Assembly: GCA_011947345.1 (NCBI GenBank)
Contig: JAAVTG010000554.1
Location: 992,001 to 1,056,000, forward strand
Direction of reading: 5' to 3'
DNA length: 64,000 bases
From: Phytophthora quininea
Lineage: Eukaryota > Oomycota > Peronosporomycetes > Peronosporales > Peronosporaceae
The position numbers and the translations under genes are program-made. Below are positions 1-10,750 of the stretch, piece by piece. Numbering within the stretch: the stretch's first letter is position 1; the number at the start of each line of letters is the position of its first letter. The notes beneath the pieces were generated by a model. It saw only the letters and a list, made by a program, of their open reading frames with translations, searched no databases and was not told where the DNA came from.

Positions 1-1650
1 CCTTCCGTACGGGAACAAATGCAGAAATATTTTCGCATAAATCGTATCACCCGAATCGCGAGCAAAGCTTAAAGAATGCTGGACAAGAAAACGGCGGTCA
101 GAGGTGGCATTCGCACCCTCCGAAGCAGATGGGTTGTGATTAACGTCATTCACAAAAACTAGGCCACACTCGACAATCTGATATTCGTCCTCTGTAGAGT
201 TAACGTGAACCGCGTCGCTATTGATTCCTACGCGCTCTTGATCGTGGCCGACTTGTTCGACTTGATCTGAGTCAGATGCTATATCAAATAAGCCCTGGGG
301 AGTCTCAACATCGCCACATTGGTGTATTGGAATATTTGCGTAAAAGGATTGTTTGCTTTGTAAAATTGAAGAAGGGCTTCAACTTTAACCCGGCGAACAC
401 GATGTAAATGGCGTATTTTTGACAACTGTAGTTATGTTAGAGATCCAACCAGAACAACCTTATACTAACCGCATTTTCTAGGGATCGAGGTAACAACAGA
501 GCAGGAGGTCCAGGCGTTGCGTCGAAAGCCATTCAGTGCGATCTGATAGAGCGATGGATGCCTCCCCGCATTACACGAGTCAGAGCCACACCTGATACAA
601 TCTGCGTCATCAAGCGTTCCACTAACGTCGTATCAAATACCTTTGGAGGCGCTAAACCAATGTAGAACCCATTGCAAATCGCGAACTTTGGCAACACACC
701 ACGGGAAAGGTCCGACTCGCAAACAGTGCAAACGCAAAATGTACAAGTCCACCGTGAGAACAATGGAGTATTCCTTTCGTGGACAGGAGCATACCATCAA
801 ACACAAGGTCGATCGCTCCACAGTCGTAATGCTTTACAAGCGATGCCGGTAAACTAAGATCGGAGAGATTAAGAAGCGCGCGCATGTTATCCAACAAAAG
901 TTTATCATTAGTCGGCACAGCACGGCTTTGATTCGCAATACCCAGCAATCACAAATTGCACACACACATTCATCAAGTCGGGCAGCCCCAACGAAATTTG
1001 AAGACGACGGAGAACGTCGTTTTGGACCTAGGAAGATATTGGCTCCAGATGTATTCTTTCAATAAAAGGGTCTTGCACAGCTTGATTTTCGCATCGGCGA
1101 CGTTTGTATTCGCGGGCTTTGCGCAGCCGCTGGTTTTTGTCAGACTCAGACGCGCGAGCGCGACATCTCTCGACTGCGGCTCGAGGTTTTCTTTTCTCTT
1201 TTCAGACGCCATGAGCAAGTAATTCAAAACAGCAAAGCAATATGTACGTTTGTTTTGTACGCTTTAAAGCTCGTGCTAAGTCTTTGTCTGGCAAACGGTG
1301 CTCCTCGTCCAGTTTTTCAATAACTTTAGTCACTATGTCTGCATCAGGCTTGGCTTCACGAACGACAGAAGAATGGACAGTCTTGTCCAGAACACCGGCA
1401 AATCGTCGCGCTTTACCCGGATCAAACAGCAATATATTCGAGAAATCTCCACGCTTTCGAAAACAGGATTCGCAATATACTTCTCCGACAGTGCAGACGT
1501 CCGCACACTTACCACAGCAACTGTCGTTGTTTCGTCGCCTTTTCGAACCCATACATCGCTACCGGAGACGAAGTCGTAGCGCACACTCAGCTGCCGACTC
1601 AATCTATCTCCTATCGGAGTGTGTCGGACATAACGTGAGGATTGCACCAA
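1..1650 (-). mobile_element. Decayed Helitron Rep/helicase protein, N-terminal part
   Basis: Read on the minus strand in several broken frames, this stretch has the order typical of the region upstream of the helicase in Helitron proteins. A Cys-rich segment (CGKC, then CESC) near 1440-1510 is followed by a CTVCESDL...LPKFAICNGFYIG block (about 650-770) and RVMRGGIHRSIRSH near 533-600. Near the window edge come FVNDVNH (about 150) and a YAKIFLHLFPYG match (about 5-40). These resemble the DUF6570-like zone and the LFPYG landmark before the Helitron helicase-like domain. Frames change repeatedly with stops, so it is not functional. The replication initiator and helicase parts would lie left of the window. 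The family call is from memory of motifs; the decay is seen directly. Confidence 0.55.
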
Positions 1651-2221
1651 CGGGAGTCTGTTGGGACCAGCAGGCTATCGGGATGAGAAGGCAACAAAAA
1701 GCGATGAGGATAGTAACAAAGCCCTTCGTCAGTACTCGTATATGGTTAATATCCAGCTGGATACGTACCAGCGTCAGGAGTACAAAATGCGAGCTTGGGA
1801 AGCGGATACACATCGGAATCGGCGAGCGCGGCGGCGAAGAGCAAATTCGAAAATGATAAAATTCAACTCAACGCCCATCGGCAAATAGTCATTTTTATCA
1901 AATACAACTTGACGGTAAAGAACTGAGGTAAGTTTCGCAGGAAATCCATCAAAAGGTCGATTCCTGTCACTTAAAGTAGTAGTCAGATGCCGTCAAACAA
2001 AATGCAAAAAGCGCAAGCACAACTCAAATCTTCCCAGTAACATCACAGCTACCACAATTCAGGCACACCAATTCTTACGTTTACAGAATATTGGAAATAC
2101 CGTGGAAAGGCCCCAGAAACAAGCTGCGTCGGAATGCCGTCGAAAGTCCCGAGTAAAGGTGTCTTCGTCTCTTACCACTGCTCCAGCTACATTAGCATTT
2201 CATCTTTTGTCGAGAACAAGC

Positions 2222-2797
2222 ATGAACTTCCGGTGCAGCATCAGTGGTAAACAAAAACCGCGTTCATTGCGTACTCCTGACCCTTCACGAAAAGAAATCG
2301 AAGAGACGAAGAAGGGAACACTGAGCGATGTCACGAAAACTTCTCAGGACGGAGCTGTTTTGGTTTGCGAGGTCATCGACACGGCACCGACGGCAAACAG
2401 TCTCAAACCGACGAAGATGTCGCCAACGCCATATATTTCTCCGCTCGAGCGTCTGAAAAGATTTGTGCTGACCAAATGCAAGATCTACCAACAATTGCCT
2501 CCGTTGAGGATCTCCAAGTCTACATTCGAGCCAGCGAAAAGAATTGGAGACAACTCGGGCAGAAATCCTGTGAAGGGACGCTTAGTTTGGACTTCGAGTC
2601 ATGTGGTGAAGACGGGCGATCTCGCGCGTTTGCACCTAATTGATCTTCTAGCACCGGAGTCTCTTGCTGCAATGCAAGCTGCCTTCCGTTCAGATTACGA
2701 GCAGGATTATCTATCGGTGGATCAGCTACTGATCACGGCTACCATTGTTTTGGTGTTACCGCTGAAACGCCTGGAATCCCGCCTAAAGGCTCCATAG
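2222..2797 (+). CDS. Unrecognised open frame
   Basis: An open frame of about 191 codons from the first ATG, open upstream to 2102. I do not recognise a domain. Composition is Ser/Lys/Arg-rich. Another frame at 2365-2643 also reads like protein (a patch with EDLQVYIRASEKNW), so this may be an old gene with a frame break and not one intact protein. It sits between the Helitron remnant and a pyruvate kinase fragment, in decayed DNA. Confidence that this exact frame is translated is low. Confidence 0.2.
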   Translation: MNFRCSISGKQKPRSLRTPDPSRKEIEETKKGTLSDVTKTSQDGAVLVCEVIDTAPTANSLKPTKMSPTPYISPLERLKRFVLTKCKIYQQLPPLRISKSTFEPAKRIGDNSGRNPVKGRLVWTSSHVVKTGDLARLHLIDLLAPESLAAMQAAFRSDYEQDYLSVDQLLITATIVLVLPLKRLESRLKAP

Positions 2798-3214
2798 TGG
2801 CAATCCGGAAGCCTGCGAAGTTGCTTCTGTTCATGGACAAGGCGTGCCAGCTCACCTCAAAACTGAACGAGCTGTCATTCGAGACCGCGCAAGACCACTC
2901 GTAACCAGTCTGTCCGTAGACACACTTTCGGAAGGCAAAATTTATTCTTACATGCAGTTGCGTCCACACAAGATGAAGCTAATGACAAACCTGCAGGTTT
3001 TCAAGGTTACCGACAAGTCTGTTCGGGGAACTCATCTTTCATCGCGAGCAAACAATCATTTTCTTTGCAATACAATTTAATTGTTTTATACCACAATACG
3101 CGCTGTCCACACTTGCATCACCGAGGCGCGCTCACAACTCCATTGGCCGTGTGCCGATCACTACTGCTCCATATTCGACAAGCTACTTGCTGCAAGTTGC
3201 TATCACTGTTCAGT

Positions 3215-3935
3215 GCTGCCATGGGCTTGCGGATCATCACCTTCTGCGCAAGGAACATCGCCTCGATAGGCGTCTCCCTGCTCAGATCACCACGTGCTGT
3301 CCGTCTTTTCCAGGGTCTTGTCGAAGTTCTCTATGCCCTCGTGCGACTCAATCTTCGAGCTGATCTCGATACCGTGGCGGCGGGGGCCCAGCACCTCGCG
3401 GATGTTGTCGAGGTTCTGGACCGTGCGTACGAACGACCCCGAGATGTAGTCGATGCCGTGCATCAGGCAAAAACTCACGAAGTCATTCTCGCCCTTCTCG
3501 GCCAGGGTGGGCAGAAGCACCTTGCGGCCGGACAGGTTCATGTTCTTGCGCTCGCCCAGGGTGGCCGTGTTGTTGGCGCGGGCAATGATGCCGTCCGCGT
3601 TCACCTTGTTCGCCGCCAGCACCAGCGAGACGTAGGCCACCAGCACCGTGACGCCAACCTTCACGGACTGCTGCGGATACGAGCACGCCATCTTGGTCTC
3701 GCCACCGAGTAACTCATAGTCCGCGGTCAGCTCGATCAGAGCGCCCTCCAGGATCGTTATCTTGTCGTGATTCTTGAGAAAACCCGTACGGGTTTCAGGG
3801 CTTTGGTGTCCAGCATGATGGCCACGTTCTTGGTGGGGCGCTTCGCCGGAGTGGTGCTCAGGCGGTTCAGGCACGCCGGCACGCGGTGAGGGGTGGCGCG
3901 TCCGCCACCAGCGTGCTCAACTGGATTGCGGTGCC
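3215..3935 (-). pseudogene. Pyruvate kinase fragment (pseudogene)
   Basis: The minus strand encodes a central slice of pyruvate kinase. It starts near an IMLDTK match (about 3800-3830), then TGFLKNHDKITI, the B-domain segment NNTATLGERKNMNL, LMHGIDYISGSFVRT, EVLGPRRHGIEISSKIESHEGIENFDK with the catalytic-loop Lys in SKIE, and IEAMFLAQKVMIRK at about 3215-3260. The first motif is in another frame from the main run at 3287-3800, and the metal-site stretch expected after the EKTDS match is disturbed. The N-terminal third and the whole C-terminal domain are missing, so about 230 of the usual 500 or so residues remain. No intron is visible in the slice. It could be a processed copy or a segmental remnant. 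The identity is firm, and it cannot make an active enzyme. Confidence 0.85.
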
Positions 3936-4483
3936 CACCTTAATCTGCAATACAAATTTTTAGTGCCCAGTTGATTACCCAAAAGGCCTCGTTTCGCGTA
4001 CCTTGTGGTCGCCATTGCGACGCTCACACACATGCACACACCAGAGATCTTCGGTGCCCCCATTGAGGTCGTTACCCGAAAGTGGCGATGGATGCGGAAT
4101 GTTGACACAATGTCGCGCAATTATACGAAGTTGTGCTAATGTTACTCGATTACATCCGCCGCGCTGCCCCAAACGACAGTTCTTCGAACTGCAAATATGA
4201 GAGTAATTCATGATCTGGCGTAAGCTGGTTCCTTCAGGGCCGTGACCAAGATACTGTGACAAACATATTAGACAATTCGTCACCATCGGCATGGTAGAAG
4301 CCACGGAGATCCACAGTGCATTTTCATCCAGTAAATTCTGCGTTTCTTAATTATACACATGTACAACTCTGGGTGCTTGATGACCCTAAAGTTGGATCCA
4401 CTTGGCCCTGATGCTTTTTGAGACCCGCAACAACCTAAAGTGTATGCAAACTTAAAGGTGTTTTTGACTATTTAACGCATGCC
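3936..4483. other. No recognisable gene
   Basis: Flank between the pyruvate kinase fragment and the piggyBac element. Short frames on both strands show no domain I recognise. The sequence is AT-richer towards 4320-4480. Confidence 0.5.
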
Positions 4484-4503
4484 TTAACCCCTTGAACCGG
4501 AGC
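4484..4503. repeat. piggyBac left end: TTAA target site plus terminal inverted repeat
   Basis: TTAA at 4484-4487 is followed by CCCCTTGAACCGGAGC. The right end at 10560-10579, read on the other strand, is TTAA then CCCCTTGAGCCCGAGA, 13 of 16 matching. TTAA duplication flanking short inverted repeats is the piggyBac hallmark. Confidence 0.85.
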
Positions 4504-7375
4504 GCCTGGACCTTACACGTTAACAGCGTTTTCTTAACGTGGACCATACACGTTAAGAGAGACTACACTTGTTTTTTTGTATGGGGTGTTACAAATTTCA
4601 AGTCAACGAGGGTAGGTAGCGAACCCATTCCCTCCCACTACTCACATAGATGATACCATTGGAAAGACCCGTTGTGCTAGCGATCGTCCAACACCTGCTT
4701 TTCTCGTCACCGATTAGACAGGGCGAAACGGTTGCCACTCATTCCCCTCACTTTCAGATTCTCTCTCGGACCCAGACGCCTCGCTGCCCCGCAAAATGGC
4801 GTTTCGCGCACGCTGGCGCGAACTGCGGAAAGCTGGGTGGACCGCCAAGCGACCAACGGGGTTGTCTGTCGACTTTACTTATGTGAAGCCAGGGAAGACG
4901 AGGAAGGACGTCCGTAGGAAAGATTATTTCGTCGGTGAAGAAGAACTGATGGAGTACCTGGATCAGATCGACCTCGGTAAGGCTGGTTACTAAATGCAAG
5001 CGCCCAAATCACAGTTCTAGCGTCCTGAGCGCTGTAGCGGGGTTGAATCTGAAGAGAGAGCGAACAAGACGCCCGTCGACTCGTCTCCCGCAGCAGCGGA
5101 AGGTATCGGCGATATATGTGTCTGTACACTCTTAGCGCATGTCTAATCGTGTCTGTCGGTGTTAAATGTACCTCTCACACCCAAGTCAACAGTCCCTGCC
5201 AGTCGACACGTGCGGAGCAAGCTGTCACAGAGCAGCCCGATGTGGAAGCAGACATTCAAGCTTTTCCCGATGCAGCTCATGCTAATAATCGCCGCGGTGG
5301 CATCTCGGGTGCGTACGTGTATGGTACAAGATAAACTGGTTCTCATATCGTCTATCCTGTATGTTATCTTGGCTCAGACACTCCCGTCGGTTGTTGAAGT
5401 CTTGACACGGCATTTGACGACGTGGGTGGAGTCAGCATCGCAACAGAAACTTCTGTTACTGCTCAGAACGCCCCGGCGAACGAGGTATCTGGTGGCAACG
5501 TTGCTGGCGATGGCAACACTTACCATGGTTAGTGTAACATGTACATGCATGTTATTCCGTGTTGCTAACTTGTATCTTCTGTTTGTACTACTATATACGA
5601 CGTTAATTATATAGACGCTGCTGATGACAGTAAGAAGTTCGCGTCGTTCGATTCCGATGCGGAAAACGACGATGGAGATGATGATACAGAGTCCGTTGAC
5701 GGTTTGGACGCTGAAGACGTACAGCTGCCCGTTCCTCCTGAGCGAAGGTTTGATGCTGACTTCATCGCTGCAGTTGGCAGGATGGCCAACATCGAGTCGG
5801 GCACTGTATCGGACGTCTTCCTGAAGGAGCTAGCGGCGGAGGGTTGGTCGAGCAAAGAGACGTACGAAACCCACGACTATCTCACGGAGCCGTATCAGCC
5901 GTGCCCGGCTGGTTCGATGCAAGAGGACTACCCCGACTTGTATGCGGGTGAATCGGGACCAACTGCCAAGGCTCGACAAGCTGCTGCGACTCCGGCGGAA
6001 GCTTTCTTTATTTCTTACAAGCTGAACTCTGGGAACGTATCGCTGCTGAATCAAATGATTACTTTGAAGATAAACTTGACGAACGTGTTCAAGCGCAGCA
6101 TGCATAGCAAATTGTACGGAAGCAGAGGCACCCCGAGTTCGTCATCAAGCCACGTCCGCAGATTCGAGAAAATTTGCAAAAGGAGAAGGTCATAACGGCT
6201 AGGGAGCTGTGCGGGTTCATCAGGTTGTTGATCGCTCGATCAACAGCCCCCAACAAGGAGAAACTAGCAAACCTTTGGCGAGCGACGGAGGATGGAGCAG
6301 TTCCTCGCGGTTGCTTTGGGCAATTCATGACCCGCGACCGCTTCATGCACGTGTCCAGGAATCTGCATTTCAGCTCCAACAGCGATGGACGAGCCCAAAC
6401 CGGTCGAGCTTGAAGTTGAGACTGGTGGTCGACGCACTGCAACATCGCTTTGCTGTTGGGTTTATCGCTCCACCCATAATGGCTTTTAGAAGCTGTACTT
6501 CCGTCTCGATCGACGTTCAACAGAATGAGAGTTTACCTGAAAGACAAGCCCCAAAAATGGGGTACAAAACTCTTCATCCTGTGCTGGTCCAAGTCGGCGT
6601 ACTGCATCCGGTTAGTTGTGAGCGTGTCTTCGGACGCGCTCCACTTTTTTCTTAATTGAAGTTCTCTTATCCTGTAAGGTCCAAACTAACGTGAGATCTG
6701 TCTTGTATAATACAGTTTTGAAGTGTATTGCGGCAAGAAGGAGAGAGAAGGCGTATCCAGCTCCATAGATGACAAGACAGGTCCAGCTGCGGTTGTCCGC
6801 AATATCAGAAAAGTGTGTGATGCTTCTTCAACATCGGATGGCAAGATGCGGCTCATCGCCATGGACAATTGCTACTCTTCAGTGACATGGAGTTGCTCAC
6901 AATGGGCTTCTATGCGATTGGTACTGTGCGATCCGATCGCCTTGGCCTCTCCTCGGAGCTCTTCCCGAAGAAGAAGAAGGGCGACAAAAAGGCTCCGCCC
7001 AAGATCTCGAAGAGTCGACCTAAAAATATCGAGCGAGGTACATTCATCTCATCTAATGCGTCGCAGATCCCCACCCTGCGAGTTTTGCGCTGGTGGGATA
7101 CACGGGCTGTGCACGTGCTGACCACTGGTGGAAGCCTGGTGAAGGATCGAATTCTGCGTCGCGATAAAATGACAGGAGAACAACAAGAGGTGGAGTGCCC
7201 TCGTGTTGTGAAAGACTACCAGACTTACATGGGCGGAGTGGATGTGCAGCGGGGCTGCGTAGCAGTGCACGTGCACAGAGGAAGATGTAGGACTCCCCGA
7301 GTCTGTCTCTTTAGGCGTCCCGCCTTCGGTTCTATACAAGAACCAAGTACAGTCCTGTAACTAGGACTCGCAGAG

Positions 7376-7421
7376 TCAGTGGAGGTCTTCACCTTGTGCT
7401 TGAAACCTTGAACCTGGAAAA
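7376..7421. repeat. Harbinger inverted repeat, left arm
   Basis: GGTCTTCACCTTG...TTGAACCTGGA pairs, with a few mismatches, with the reverse complement of 9095-9146, which carries the same GGTCTTCACCTT and GAACCTGGA blocks. Weaker similarity continues outward on both sides to about 7345 and 9165. Confidence 0.7.
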
Positions 7422-7635
7422 AGATCCAGGTTCCAGAGGAAATCGCCTTCACATAAGCGCCAATTGCCCTCAAACCGTGAAAAATGGCACTATAGTTCCA
7501 AGAAAACCCCGCTTCTGTGACGTAGTTAGAGGGAGCAATTTTGATGCCTCGAGCTTGGAACTTGCGAGATCGAATGGGATCCAAGAGGTGCGTATACTAC
7601 GATCCAAGCGGCAGACCAATCAACCTCCCGCAGGC

Positions 7636-8490
7636 ATGTCCTCTGAGGGCGAGGCTCGAGAGCAAGGACCAGGCCAGCGCGACAGCGATAAGTCGGAGCC
7701 GGTGCTGATCAATGACCGAAAGTGCAACTGGACCGAGGAGACAACGCTTGCTCTCGTGCGAGCTTGGGGAGAGGTAGCTAAAGGAGAGCGAGACAAAGCC
7801 GAGAAGACCAGCGCATACAACGAGCGCATCTACAATGCTTACAAGGCCGCTGTACCAACGACCAATCGGTCCGAAAAAGCCATTGAGGACAAGATGTCCG
7901 GTCTGCAGGAGATGTATCGCTTCATTTGCGATTTCAATGCAAACCGGATCCAAGGAAGTACAGGCAAGCCGGATTGGTTTGATCTCCCGAAGCACGATAT
8001 GCGAGCGCTCCGGTAATGCTTTATCATTATTGCCTAGCCTTCATTATTATTATTTCAGAATCTAACGATCGTCTTAATGATGATGTAGGAAAGCTCACCG
8101 TATCTTGAGCCCTCAGATCAGCCGTAGCGGGTACGAACTTCTCAACAGCTCCTTAAACCGCAAACCAGACGCGGTTCCATTGGAAGCTTCCGTAGCTGCC
8201 GAAGTTCGGATTAGCGGCCAGGATGCACAGCCAGCTGCAGCAACATCAGTGTTCCGCGATGACCACATCGTTCCCGACAAGGCCCCCACAACTCAGGACG
8301 CAGAAGCAGAAAACGGAAGGGGCCAGACAAGTACGACAGACTGAGAGAAATTCTCGATTAAAAAGCGGAGTCGTCGCTCAAGCAAGCAAAAGAGTTCCAT
8401 GAGGCGGAGCTCGACGAAAGACGACGTCAACACAATGAACACATGGGAGTGCTAAGAGAGTTTTTAGGTGTATTCAGAGGCAGCAATTAG
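7636..8490 (+). pseudogene. Harbinger-associated Myb/SANT-like DNA-binding protein, degenerate
   Basis: From ATG 7636 the protein has an acidic/Gln start, then a trihelix-like Myb/SANT segment with CNWTEETTLALVRAWGEV and NRSEKAIEDKMSGLQEMY (about residues 35-110). The first frame stops at 8014. A GTAATG donor at about 8013 and an ATGATGTAG acceptor near 8090 would splice to a tail (KAHRILSPQISRSG...) in frame. That tail runs to a charged helix (AELDERRRQHNEHM, about 8400-8450), with stop codons before it. In active Harbinger elements this protein helps the nuclease enter the nucleus and bind the ends. Here it is probably dead. Recognition rests on the SANT-like pattern and its partner gene. 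Confidence 0.6.
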
Positions 8491-8562
8491 GAAGAACTGC
8501 TACGAACGCGAAGCCGATGTGTATACCACAGCTTCAGTTTGTCGCGCAAATTCCCGGTAGAC

Positions 8563-9089
8563 TCAGGTTCCACTTCTGTTTCTGGTTGAGGATGGCTTCT
8601 TTATATTGTTGCAGCACTCTTTTTTCTCGTTTTCGTCAAATACATACGTGTCATCGTTGTCCGTAAGGAAGTTCTGCAAAATGCACAAAGTGAATACGAT
8701 GTCTGGCACAATATCGATGTCTAAGTGGATGTCTTGTAACAAAATTCGCCAGCGGGACTTGAGCTGTCCGAAAACACACTCCACACGGTAGCGAGCGTGG
8801 CACAATTTTTGTTGAGCTTCTTGCACACGGGATCAACTGTTTCTGCAAGCTCATAAGTGGTCACGAGGTAGCTAGTGCTTTGATATCCAGAGTCTCCAAG
8901 AAGAAAGTATGGCAATGCTGCATACGAACTCGTACCGGTAGGTATCGCGACAGTCCTCGAAGTGGCTGAAATTTCTGGAAACCTCAGCGCTAACTTACTA
9001 TTCCTAAATACCCGACTGTCGTGTACGCGTCCAGGCCAAAATGTTCCCGGTTCGAGAGGAGAATAGCGTGAAGATACCGCAAGCGGCAA
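8563..9089 (-). pseudogene. Harbinger DDE nuclease (DDE_Tnp_4), C-terminal half
   Basis: The minus strand gives VHDSRVFRNSKLAL (second catalytic Asp, about 9000-9040), then PYFLLGDSGYQS (about 8890-8925). In a neighbouring frame it gives ARYRVECVFGQLKSRWRIL (the Glu region, about 8740-8795) and an acidic tail. This matches the DDE superfamily 4 nuclease of PIF/Harbinger elements. The N-terminal half, including the helix-turn-helix and first Asp, is missing: the frame runs straight into the right inverted repeat. At least one frame change lies near 8815. A deletion derivative without nuclease activity. Confidence 0.75.
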
Positions 9090-9094
9090 CCCGT

Positions 9095-9146
9095 GGAAAA
9101 AGAGTTCCAGGTTCGAGATTCCAAGGTAAGGTGAAGACCGCCAGTG
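9095..9146. repeat. Harbinger inverted repeat, right arm
   Basis: Reverse complement of the left arm 7376-7421 with scattered mismatches and one short gap. Its inner edge is at the AAAAAGAGTTCC side. Confidence 0.7.
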
Positions 9147-10559
9147 TCCCTTAAAACAAGGACAACACTAATTAACTGCAAAAATAGAACTGAATTGAAT
9201 TGTTTATCTGACCTTTGCTGTAAATGTATAGACTAAACTATGTGGCATAGTTAATCTAAGAGATATGCAAATGAGTGGCCAAATGGCTACACTATGGCTG
9301 CATAGCCAAAAGTCTACACACGGTTATGACTTTCGTGTAACCCGTTACAGGATGTATACGATCAGCTGCGTCTACAACGGCAAGTGCTTCTATCCTGAAC
9401 ATACACGCTATTTCTGGTGCTAATCATGTATTGTGCTTGCTGCAGGTACTCACTGCAACTCTGGATCAAGTACAAGAAATACTACAAGTCTCTCTTTCTC
9501 GGTCTCATTGATTTAGCGATGATCAATGCGTACATTGTCTTCAATGCTGTTCGCGCTGCCAAGAACCTTCCTAAAATACACCACGTCAAGTTTTTGAAGC
9601 TGCTGCATCTTGAGCTGTGCCAACTCCGCGAAGAAGACTGGGATACACTGCGTGATGACGAGAACCTGCAAGGAACGCCTTCCAGAGTCGATGAGGTCGT
9701 CCGGCGCGGGCGAGCTACCCACCAGCCGGTCATAAACGACGAGTGGCGTGTTGGCAACAACAACAATGGCAGGAAGCGACGCACACGCGTCTGCCGAATG
9801 TGCTCGATTCTGAGAGGTATGGATGGAGCTCGCGGAGGCGACTCTTCTGTTTACTGCAGCACATGCAAGCTGCGAAGCTCGTCAAAGAAGCCCCTGGCAT
9901 GGCGTGTTGTGGTAAGCAACGACATGCAGTGAACGGAGTCCCAATGACCTACTTCGACATCGGGCACCGGGCCTGGCGGAACGGTACGCTGCGTCCCCAG
10001 CCAGGGAGCCGCCACATTAGAGCTCGGACACCTGCAGCGCGACCGCTGGAAGCAGACGGAAACGAAGGAATTGGGACAGCGCGAGTGAGTGCGAGAGCAA
10101 TCAAGTGAAGAGTCGGCGGCGAGTCAAGGTCGTCCGCAAAACGCGCCCGTCGCGCGCCCGCGAGTACTGCCGAAGGTGTGGCAGCCTCGTCGACGGACTG
10201 ATCAGCTGATTGCGTCCGGCGATTGATATAGCGTTTTGTATGACCTCTAATCATGTGATTTTGCTCTTTCTCGTGTGTATTTTGCTGATACGACTTTGCA
10301 CGTCACTCGCCCGTTGTTCACATCTCTCTGCATCGCCTATGAACTGTAGCATACACGTTATCACTCAAAACGCGTACTTGTAGCACCGGAATCCTGGGAC
10401 CATACACGATAGTGCTGAATGCTACCATCAGAGAAAAGGTTTAGTGCGCGACTATCCAATAGACAGGATAACAAAACATGTAGTACTTTATATTGAAACC
10501 ATTGCCCGCAGATACACGATAGCATTTTGAGCGTTTAGGTTGATGGGGGACGAAATCGG

Positions 10560-10579
10560 TCTCGGGCTCAAGGGGTTAA
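10560..10579. repeat. piggyBac right end: inverted repeat plus TTAA target site
   Basis: TCTCGGGCTCAAGGGG followed by TTAA at 10576-10579, mirror of the left end at 4484-4503. Confidence 0.85.
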
Positions 10580-10654
10580 GGGATTCCTTAAATGTAATGG
10601 TCTTTCCATGTAGTTATAACAGCTGCCTATTAGGGTATAACATTTTCACGTACA

Positions 10655-10727
10655 GTCGACGTGGTGTAGTGGTTATCACGTCTGCTTTACACGCAGAAGG
10701 TCGCCGGTTCGAACCCGGCCGTTGACA
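10655..10727 (+). tRNA. tRNA-Val (TAC anticodon)
   Basis: A 73-nt cloverleaf. Acceptor GTCGACG pairs with CGTTGAC (one G-T wobble). The anticodon stem TCTGC/GCAGA holds loop TTTACAC, so the anticodon is TAC (Val). The T arm is CCGG-TTCGAAC-CCGG, and the B box GGTTCGAACCC is intact. There is no intron, and the CCA is not encoded. It lies 75 bp past the piggyBac TTAA site. Confidence 0.93.
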
Positions 10728-10745
10728 CATAATGCTAATCTTCGC

Positions 10746-10750
10746 TTTTT
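10746..10750 (+). terminator. RNA polymerase III terminator of tRNA-Val
   Basis: A run of five T, 18 nt past the tRNA end, as expected for Pol III termination. Confidence 0.75.

Larger units (their letters stand above)
7376..9146. mobile_element. PIF/Harbinger-like element nested in the piggyBac transposase
   Basis: Bounded by facing inverted repeats (7376-7421 and 9095-9146). It holds the two genes typical of PIF/Harbinger elements in convergent order: a Myb/SANT-like protein on plus (7636-8490) and a DDE nuclease on minus (8563-9089). It splits the piggyBac transposase frame, so it is the younger insertion. Host frame is lost from about 7250 to 9443, wider than the repeats, so either the true ends lie further out or a second event occurred. 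I could not fix the 3-bp target duplication. Confidence 0.75.
4796..9932 (+). pseudogene. piggyBac-type transposase, broken by frameshifts and a nested transposon
   Basis: Starts at ATG 4796 with WRELRKAGWTAKRPTGLSVD and a FVGEEELMEYLD block, an N-terminal domain found in oomycete piggyBac proteins. An acidic linker follows (DDSKKFASFDSD, about 5620). The DDE domain follows with FGQFMTRDRFMHVSRNLHF (about 6310-6370). The first catalytic Asp position, expected just after IMAF near 6485, is destroyed by an indel. The second is kept in MDNCYSSV (about 6862) and the third in YMGGVD (about 7230). After the insertion the protein resumes at RYSLQLWIKYKKYYKSLFLG (9444), and a Cys-rich zinc-binding tail with CRMC and CSTC lies at 9790-9880. 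Several frames are used, so it is a pseudogene. Confidence 0.85.
4488..10575 (+). mobile_element. piggyBac-like DNA transposon, about 6.1 kb, carrying a nested Harbinger element
   Basis: Both ends are present: TTAA-flanked inverted repeats at 4488 and 10575. Subterminal copies of TACACGWTA lie at 4514, 4547, 10352, 10403 and 10513, which are candidate transposase-binding repeats. Inside is a plus-strand transposase relic of oomycete piggyBac type (4796-9932), interrupted between about 7250 and 9443 by another transposon. Without the insertion the element would be about 3.9 kb. The transposase has stops and indels, so the element is non-autonomous now. The intact ends mean it could in principle still be recognised by a transposase supplied elsewhere. 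That last point is inference. Confidence 0.85.
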
